This document shows positions 55,936 to 64,000 of a stretch of DNA of 64,000 nt, in pieces (position 1 is the stretch's first letter; every line of letters starts with the position of its first letter). The notes below the pieces were generated by a model that did not search any database, had not been told where the DNA came from, and worked only from the letters and a program-made list of their open reading frames with translations. The translations under genes were made by a program, and so were the position numbers. The DNA comes from Phlegmacium glaucopus (lineage: Eukaryota > Basidiomycota > Agaricomycetes > Agaricales > Cortinariaceae), in NCBI GenBank assembly GCA_015039465.1, contig MU130570.1:317909-381908 (forward strand). Reading direction: 5' to 3'.

Positions 55936-58900
55936 TCACGTTAAACGTTTACAATAATCTGGATTGCCCGGTGGATTCTATTTGGACAGAGAAAAAAATC
56001 AGATTAACTGGGTAAGTACAACGCAACCACTTACCAATGCCCATGTTGGAAATGGTATCACTTTTCCACTTCCTCCGCCAACAGCAAATGTGTACACGAA
56101 AATCATGATCTGAAAAGAAAAATACGCGTTAAACTTCCAACTTTTCATCCAACAGGAGTGTACGTACAGAAGTACCACCATCAAGAGCAGCACTCAGCAG
56201 GAAACTGAAGATATTGTTAGTTCGAGTTGCTTTGGGGGCAAAATGTAGCACACTGACTTGTACTTTCGGAACCAGGTTGCGTGATACCTGTTAATAACAT
56301 TCTTAGTTCTTTTCGTTGCATCAAAAGAACAAGAGAACAACTTACTTTCGAAGGTAATACTGCGAATATATGGCCAGCACGAACGAAGTGAAAAGACTTG
56401 AATTGATCCCAACGCTCAAAATTCCCAATTCAGCTATTGATATAAGGATACATATCAGCACGAGAGATAAAGCAGCGTCAAATTTATTTTTGGCTTACCT
56501 ACTAGGACCGGAGTAAACACAAAATTGAATCCGATTTTCGGGTATTTCTTGTGAAGAAGCCAGAAAGGAATGGGGAATAAAAGCCCAACGAGAAGCATAT
56601 AGGGAACGAACTATGCAACATTTTCGTCAGGATGAATTTTTGGATCCTAATAAGCAAAAGACATACGCCATATCGTGTCCCAGTAGCATACAAAGGCTTC
56701 CCAAGCGCACCCCATGCTATGGCAGCACTATTATATGATTGAACCTGGTCAAAGTACACTCATAAGCCACTCATCGCACCTCGATCAATGGAGTACATAC
56801 CTGCTGTCCCGACCAAACATTGGTCCCTTGTACCGAGAGTAAAACAGGCCGTTGAGAAGAAATGACAGTCTATAAGGAGTTTGAGGATCTTTGACGCTAG
56901 ATTATTTTAACTGAATGGGTTTCAAACCTTCATAATAACGAAGTTTAACAATCCTCCCTGGAGATGTATTGAGAAAGGATGGAATCTCCAGAGTAAAGGA
57001 ATTGAAGCTTACAATGACCGTTCCGATTATTTGGACAGAAAACGTTACCCGGGGAGGTAGTTTAGTGTATTGGCCCTGAAAATATATATTAACAGTAGAT
57101 GACCTGGACAGTAACTGAAATACCATACCAGTTTGAGGTCGCGGAGCAAAACAAGCGACTGCACAACAGGATTGTACCCATACATGGTAAAATACATGTT
57201 GGCAACTGGTTTGCCTGGAATCAAGGCGCCTCCTAGCATCTACGATGGCTTTTAGCAATTGGATCAACAGCATTATAAATTAATGTCGTACTTGAACCAT
57301 GTTTTCGATACTCGGTGCATATCCGACAGTCGCGTTCAGCTGTATCGTTCTCTTAGGGCTTACTCTTATACAACACGAGAACACAGAACTTACAGTTCCA
57401 ATGATAGGAATGAACATCCAAGAAAATAACAACGCAACGAAGAGGCCCCACCATGGAAGTCCGGACTTCGCTGCATACGTCGTAGCAAGCGCCATCGCGG
57501 TAGTTCCGACAAAGATCGCAAGATACCACCAGTTCGAAATCTCGCTGTATATCTAGCATAATTCAGATGAGGAAAGGAGATGCTTGCGACAATAATTGAT
57601 TAAATACCTTCATTTTTTGGTAATGTAAATCATCACAGCCTTTCGTCTAATCAGCAGCCATTAGACAAATGATTTCAAGAACATTTTAATTCAAGGACGG
57701 ACTCTGTAATCCCTGATGATTTTATAGACCGTTTTAGAATGCCAGAGGAAGAAGTGAGTAACCGCAGCTATAAGGTTAGGCGTTCAGGAATAACGTAGAA
57801 AAGTAAGTCAGCATTGTGGATTCTTACCGCCAATGTACATAGTACGGCTGACTTTATACAGAAGCTGAGAAGCGGCATACCATGGCAACCCCTTGAAATT
57901 CCTAAATTCATTACAGGCCCAGAAGTAAAGAACGTAGACACACACACCTGTTGCGCCAATTTCTCAGGGTTAAGCGTGAAATCTGCATTGAGGATTGCAA
58001 GCTGGTCATACTCCTTCCCTAATTTTACACTCATGAATTAAATTTAACGGCAAGAGCGTTTCAAAAGCGTACCGTTCTCATAATAAAGCAATTGCGTCAA
58101 GAATGGGAAATTTTGAGTGTTCCAAGTATTCCTTGCGTAGCAAGCGGCGAACGCAATCCTTTATCCCTACTTAAGATCTTTCCGTCAAGTTCACGAAAGA
58201 TGACGACTTACATGCAAACAGCCGTTCCGGCATACAATGACAACTGAGTAGACAGAGGAGTGAAAAGCGAACCGATTGAACCTCCTCCGGAGCCGACATA
58301 CGCCCAATCCAAGCACAGGGAGAACGCTCCTAAACCTTCGTTACCAGCAGCACCGCCTATTGCGAAATGGATTACTTATACAACCAAAGAATAAATGGGA
58401 GGGTTATGTACCAAAAATTCGAGTAAACCAAGCACTTTTTTGGTTTGCAAGACAGAAGATACTGATGCCAGTGAGCGTCCTATAAGAAATGTGATATCGG
58501 CAGTTGGTAAAGTAAGGCAAAACAGAAGGGATAGCAACGTACGGAGCGATGTATTCCTGTTTAAAAAAGACAAATCAGCAACTATATTATACTGCTCATT
58601 GAACGTGTAATATTACCGGAAACCATTCCCAAACAAATATAGCGATGAAAATTATCCAGAAAAATTTCAATCGTTTCTTTTGCATGACAGCTGCTTGACC
58701 ACGATGTAATACATCGAACAACTGTGCCTGAGGTATAAGTTGTGGGTACACCGCAAATGTAGGATAGACTAGGAAGCTCCTCATGATACCTAAACGATCC
58801 GCACTGAAAAAATTGGCCAATGGAATATGAGCAAAGAGAGACGCACCCGAAAGACCATATCCAATCAACTGGGATCCTATTAGCCTATGAGGAAGTTCAA

Positions 58901-59932
58901 TATATAAAAAACACCGAATATAAATAAATTTCACACGAACGTAAAGATGCCAACAGCCGCGTTTGGTCGAACATGGTAATACAAGTCTTGCGCTGCAAAA
59001 ATGCTGATGGCGAGTGCCGACGATGACGCAGTTGATGCCATGATGGTTATTGCGACGTGCTCCTTGATATCTAATGATACAAATGCAAGAGCGCTGAATA
59101 TAACATAATAACATATGGTAGACATCAAGTGACGCACTGAATGGTCCTGGATTCATAAATCTATTCCAGCGTCGCTTGAAACCATGTGGAAGAATTGTCA
59201 CTAGATGAACACATACCTCCAAAAGCGTGTATCTCGCGTTCTTATGCGAGCATGTTCCCAAGGACCAGGGATGACTTCCTCCATCGCTTTTCCCATTATG
59301 TATGAGACAATCTGGGAAAATGGTATTCAGTCGTATTAAAAGGATAGAAAATATATAAGCGCACCTGGAGGAAAAGAGAGCTAACTGTGATCTGTTGGGC
59401 CAAGTTAATTAGCGACAGAGGCATGACCATGATGTCAAGTCGTAGAATTACCGTTTGAGGACGAAAGTACTAGAGGGGGAGAGATTTTAATGAGAAACTT
59501 GAATGTCAAAGTCATTGTCATATACTGACGAAAATCTGGCCGAGGACGGCACCAAAGCACGACAGTCCCAAAGATAGGAACCACATCCTAAACGTCCAGA
59601 CAGGAAGAGTGGGGTCATCCTCAAGTGAAAGCAACCGAATAGCGTAGTCCGCATCGGTCTCTGAAATAAAGTCAGATATTGAATTGTAGTTCAGGGGGGG
59701 AGAGATTACACGCACGTATAGGACGCTCTTTCCCGTCGGTGCCTAAGTCGATAAGCCGCGGACCTGACTCGAAGACGTCGCCAACATCGAAATTCGTCAA
59801 GTCAGGTTCGTGTATCTTGACCTCGGCGTAAGGGTCTTTCTCGTCGCCTATATGGTCTGACGATATTTCATCCGTTCCATGTTTCTTGTCTTTGAGGGGT
59901 GCCAAGTCGACCTTTTCCAGCTCAGGGTTCAT
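55936..59932 (-). CDS. OPT-family oligopeptide transporter
   Basis: OPT proteins import tetra- to pentapeptides, glutathione or metal chelates across the plasma membrane with protons. The ATG at 59932 (MNPELEKVDLAPLKDKK) is the first true ATG of the frame. About twenty exons follow. Family blocks are DDPTLPVWTFRMWFLSLGLS, GAVLGQIFYFRPQT, IVSYIMGKAMEEVIPGPWEH, NPGPF, DIKEHVAITIMASTASSSAL, AAQDLYYHVRPNAAVGIFT, LIGSQLIGYGLSGASLFAHI, WIIFIAIFVWEWFP, GLGAFSLCLDWAYVGSGGS, FVYTFAVGGGSGKVIPFPTW and the terminal NPPGNPDYC. A last intron precedes the final 15 codons, ending TGA 55938-55936. The usual hydrophobic segments are present and no stops are seen in the exons checked. Confidence 0.92.
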
Positions 59933-62311
59933 AGTGGAACAGAAGACCACGGGGTGGGTGGGCTTTTTCGCCAAAATTTCCCCCAAGACCTTTTAACTGG
60001 GACTCCGGAAAGCTTGAAAGTTCCCTTGATGAGTACGGGCCCAGATCTGCCTAGATATGCGCATGGTGCTAAGCCAGATAAGGTCACTTGATTGTACTGA
60101 CAAGATACCAAAGGAAATGAAGTGTGAGTAATTACGCAGGGTAGATTCAGAATTTCAGATAAACCACGCGAGAATCGCGACGTTATTTATTTCGCATGAA
60201 GTCGCAATGAGGTAGTAGTGGAGCCTCGTGAGGTCTGAATATCAGATACTGATATACGCGTGGTTCGATGTCAGGTTAAAGCATGCCAGTGATAGAACCA
60301 TGGCTCAGGAGGTCGGCCCCCAAACTCCCCGTTTTTCAGGTGCTTGATCGACCGTATTCGTCCGGACCTGCCTCTTCTCAGCTGAAAATGAATATTCAAG
60401 CCCAGGAATCGATGCCTCGACCAGGTAATTGGAAACTTTCCCAACAGTACCTCTACTGTTGAGAGTTGTTGAGTAATTCTATCACCAACTGTCTATAGCT
60501 ATATTTGTGGGAATTTGTAGTAGCGGGCGCAGTTCTGGATGGGGTAACTTTGAAAGGGTCTTGGCACTGGTAGTGATTACCCAAAACGTCCATGCTGGTG
60601 CCAGTGTATGTATAGCACCATATGAACAGCTCGCGTGGCGAGAGAGCCATACTACATTCCAAAAGTTTAGAAATCTCGACTTCATTTGGAACTCAGTCGT
60701 TCATCTTCAAAATTTGCAGTGACATTTATTAGTATACACGAATTACAAGTCTCAAAGAAGCGCCCATTTTCAAGTTCACAACTTGGTGCAAAGGTTCGGC
60801 AGGCAGTTGTTGGTTAATAGTAGACACCTAATAATGTAATGATAGAAATTTACACAAGCTAGATATGAGCAGATTCTCCCAGCCAATATTTTTCAGAGGT
60901 ATTAAGAAATATAATCTCAGGCCTTTCACTGCCAAGATGTTGATATGACTTGTCCTTGGCTGTCTGTCGAACTCTGGATACTTTGCCGCATTAGAAAGGG
61001 TCCGACAACATATATATTATAGGAGTAGATATTCTGGTAGCTGAAACATCATTTCTCAATCTTGCAAGTTGCAACTTGAACAATCTTGCGGTACTATTTT
61101 CGTGAAATCTGAGCTTCAGCAATGAACAAAAACCCCCTTTCAAACTCCTGAGATGATGGGGTACGGATACATCTGTCATAACACCTCATATTTGACACGA
61201 AAGAAGTTCTATCCCAACCTTCTCATAGTTTGGCCTTCTTTCCTATGAATCCTCGTCGGCCGTTTCCGAGTCCTATTTTAGGATCACCTGTTATTGTCTT
61301 CAAAGACCCCGTATGCTAAATAATTACCTATCCATCTTACGCGGCCTTACATTGAATCCAATAATACCCTTCTAAGGTTGAGTTCAGCGCCCAACGCTCC
61401 AGTTTGACCGAAAGATGGCCCTGAGGGAAAGTCAGACCTAAGTATAGGGTATTTTATCATATATCGACTCGGAAGCTCAAGAGCAGCATGGATCATCCCT
61501 CTTAACATGCTTTCAGCACGATCATCGATAAATCGATAATGGGTGACTAATGATAACGCTATGTCTTCTAAACGTCACGTCATGCGGAACTTCGATTAAG
61601 GGATAAATCAGAATTTGAGGAAATTATATGCCGACAGTTCGGGAGGTTCAACTTGATTTAAAAACTTGAGTCCCAGTGAAAGTGGACATAGTGGATTCGA
61701 AGAATATCGAAGAATATCGGCATCAAACATATGGGCCGGCGGACCCGCCGGATCATTAATCTTTGTAGGTGTCCGGAACAAGTGGGATTGCTAAAATTGC
61801 CCGGGGTAGGTAAAAATTTTAAGGGCTGGAGGGCGCCAGTGCCAGTGACCACCTCCCTCCTCCCCAAATAAGGTATTTTTCTTCTCCGAAACCATATCTC
61901 CAATGTTTTCGGGGATTTCTTATGTTTTTTTGGAGATTTCTTATGTTAAGTTTATGTCAAAAAATGGCTGAATATTTTTATTATCATCAAAAGCTGGTCA
62001 GGATAGCCTCAGGAGCCCTTTAGATACCTTACAAGGCTGGGGAATGGCCCAGAGGGCCCCAAATAACAACAGTCCGGGTGCCCTCAAATAATTTATTGGA
62101 GTTTCCCACATTTCAACAGAGTTTTTATGTGTTTTTTCACATTAAGAAACCTCTGGAAACTAAAAACTGGCATGGGATTTTTGCTTATAAATTTCCGTAT
62201 GTGTTGCGATGCGATGGACATATAAATTATAACATTGCTACCCACAAATCAAAGGGGAAGGGTCAATTTTTGTTTCGTAGGCTCCAGTTACAAATATGGT
62301 AATATAACTGT
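59933..62311. other. Long intergenic stretch without recognised features
   Basis: No coding frame longer than about 80 codons, no splice-supported exon set, and no tRNA or other RNA gene was recognised. The first 200 bp probably contain the OPT promoter. A GC-rich hairpin GGCCGGCGGACCCGCCGG lies near 61735-61752. Confidence 0.55.
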
Positions 62312-63000
62312 TACTTATTGACCGTGTTCATCTTGGTCTTCATGTCAAACGTCTACAATAATCAGGATTGCCCTGAAAAAGATGAGATTAACTTGGTAAA
62401 CCAGAACCATAAAACGCAGGCCCTTACCAATACCCATGTCGGAAATGGTATCACTTTTCCACTTCCTCCGCCAACAGCAAATGTGTACACAAAGATCATG
62501 ATCTAGAAAAAAAATAACATGCATTAAATTTTCCAGCTTTTCCATCGAGCAATAGGAGTGTACGTACAGAAGTACCACCATCAAGAGCAGCACTCAGCAG
62601 GAAACTGAAAGATTTGTTAGTTCGAGTTGCTTTGAAGCAAAAGATAGCACACTGAGTTGTACTTGCGGAACCAGGTTGCATGATACCTGTCAACATTCAT
62701 TTTTAGTCGCTTCCATTGCCATATTGAAAGAACAAAGGAATAACTTACTTTCGAAGATAATATTGCGAATATATGGCCAGCAAGAACGAAGTAAAAAGAC
62801 TTGAATTGATCCCGGCGCTCAAAGTCCTCAATTCAGCAGGATACAATTAACACGAGTGATAAAAGATCCGTCAAATCCACTTTTGACTTACCTACTAGGA
62901 TCGGAGTAAACACAAAATTGAATCCGAATTTGGGGTATTTCTTATGAAGGAGCCAGAAAGGAATGGGGAATAAAAGCCCAACGAGAAGCATGTAGGGAAC
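62312..63000 (-). pseudogene. Partial duplicate of the OPT gene 3' end
   Basis: This block matches 55936-56600 in the same orientation with many small differences. Recognisable minus-strand exons read SFLLSAALDGGTSV, then HDLCVHICCWRRKW in a shifted frame where the parent has FVYTFAVGGGSGKV, and the region of the stop. Only the last few exons are present and the 5' part ends abruptly at about 63000. It carries no start and cannot encode a transporter. Confidence 0.85.
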
Positions 63001-63192
63001 TAGAGACCTCTACAGTGTAAGGCTTTTTGCTGTTCTTTTCTATAAATATCTAGTTCTCAAAGAATTTGAAGGAGTCGTTGGTATATTGGTCACTGGAAGG
63101 GTCTTGAATCTTAATTAGAAACTTTAAACCATACCTGAAAAGAGAATCTATTTCGCGCCAACTGACTCTCTGCTGACAATGCAAGCTGCTCA

Positions 63193-64000
63193 GTGTTGGA
63201 ATATATACCGTGACGAGGCAGCGCGATGGCGAACGAGCAACGAGCTACGAATTCGAAGTAGAGTCTTATTGTTGTTTACTGCGGAGTATTAAATAAAATT
63301 ACGTAATCTAAGGTAGTGGCGGAGTCGGCTTTAGGGGCTGGTAGCTGCTTTAGTGGAGTCGGGAGGTCGTTATACTCCGTTTACTTAGCCGCCGCCTTTA
63401 TCACCACTTCTTTCTCTTACCACTAAGTCGTAATATACGGTCTCCTTTTCCCCCACTTAGCTTCGCCTTTCCCTCCTTAACGTTAACACTACTCCCACTT
63501 CCAAAACTAACCCCCTTAAGCTTCTTAGCGCTCCCCCACACGATATCCACACCTGCTGGTTTAGTAGTTCGAGCTAAGACACAGCGCTTGTACGGTCTTC
63601 TGCAGTTTGCGTTTTGTGAGTTAACAAGACTGAGACGGCAACAGTGACAATAGCTGATTAACTACTACTTGGATACGTTTGAGAAAAGCGTAAGTGTTGG
63701 TGAAGGTGATTGAGACTACTTAGTTTGAGGTAGGGAGGTAAGAATAGAGTGGGTCTTGGTTTGGGATGAAACCACCTTGGTTTCTAGTTCTTCTTAGCGG
63801 CAGGATCTGCGGCGAGGTTCTTTACACTCGTACTAAGAAAATCAAAGATTAAATAATAAAAAAAGCGTTAGGAAAGAGTAAGGGATGGAGAGTGTAAGGA
63901 AAATATATAATTAAATGTATATGGTGTAAGTAATGAAAATAAAAAGAAACCAATGTTGTACCCCCACAGCCCTAAGTCCCCCACACAACTTTATACTGAG
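63193..64000. repeat. Possible LTR start at window end
   Basis: TGTTGGAATATATACCGTGA at 63193 followed by GAGGCAGCGCGATGGCGAAC looks like the start of a fungal copia-type LTR. The following DNA is rich in GGAGTC and CTCC tracts, like other LTRs in the window. No matching end, internal region or target duplication is visible before the window stops. Confidence 0.35.

Noticed and set aside
61730..61755. GC-rich hairpin as a terminator or RNA gene
   Set aside because: It is isolated, without a transcribed unit or conserved structure around it; hairpin terminators do not apply to nuclear pol II genes.

Overview
The window reads as nuclear DNA of an agaricomycete (mushroom-forming) basidiomycete. 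Genes carry many short introns (about 48-75 bp, GT...AG). There are Tf2-like Ty3/gypsy retrotransposon remains with a chromodomain, NACHT NTPase genes of a typical agaricomycete type, and a fungal OPT transporter, MFS transporter, glutamate decarboxylase, ORC2 and BEACH gene. All identifications are by eye from motifs and remembered family features; no search was run.

The window has two halves. Positions 1 to about 35,150 are a repeat-rich, decayed compartment. It holds a VPS54 gene fragment cut by a Ty3/gypsy element (475-7718) that itself contains a solo LTR and a repeat-rich insert; an ENP2/NOL10 pseudogene cut by a solo LTR; three related NACHT loci (A 11267-14055, near intact; B about 24540-27401, heavily decayed; C 32216-34916, one visible frameshift); three broken copies of the 5' part of an F-box/WD40 gene; a 294-aa reading frame with a possible PD-(D/E)XK nuclease signature; a decayed multicopy transposon-like gene carrying a hAT-type MITE; a copia-type solo LTR; and a 1-kb MITE with TA target duplications. 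Many in-frame stops in this half are explained by C-to-T change, most often CGA to TGA, which points to CpG deamination or a RIP-like process acting on the repeats.

Positions from about 35,400 to 60,000 are ordinary gene-dense chromosome: an unrecognised minus-strand gene, ORC2 (+), glutamate decarboxylase (+), an MFS transporter (-), the intact F-box/WD40 gene (+) that looks like the parent of the broken copies, a U2 spliceosomal RNA gene (-), a large BEACH/WD40 protein (-) and an OPT oligopeptide transporter (-). The last 4 kb hold no clear gene, a partial duplicate of the OPT 3' end and a possible LTR start.

The genes do not form one pathway. The coherent story is a NACHT/F-box duplication unit that has been copied, recombined and mutated next to a stable housekeeping block. 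The best candidates for something undescribed are the NACHT family with its conserved short first exon, the NACHT/F-box chimeric junction at about 16,860, and the 294-aa nuclease-like gene directly upstream of that junction.
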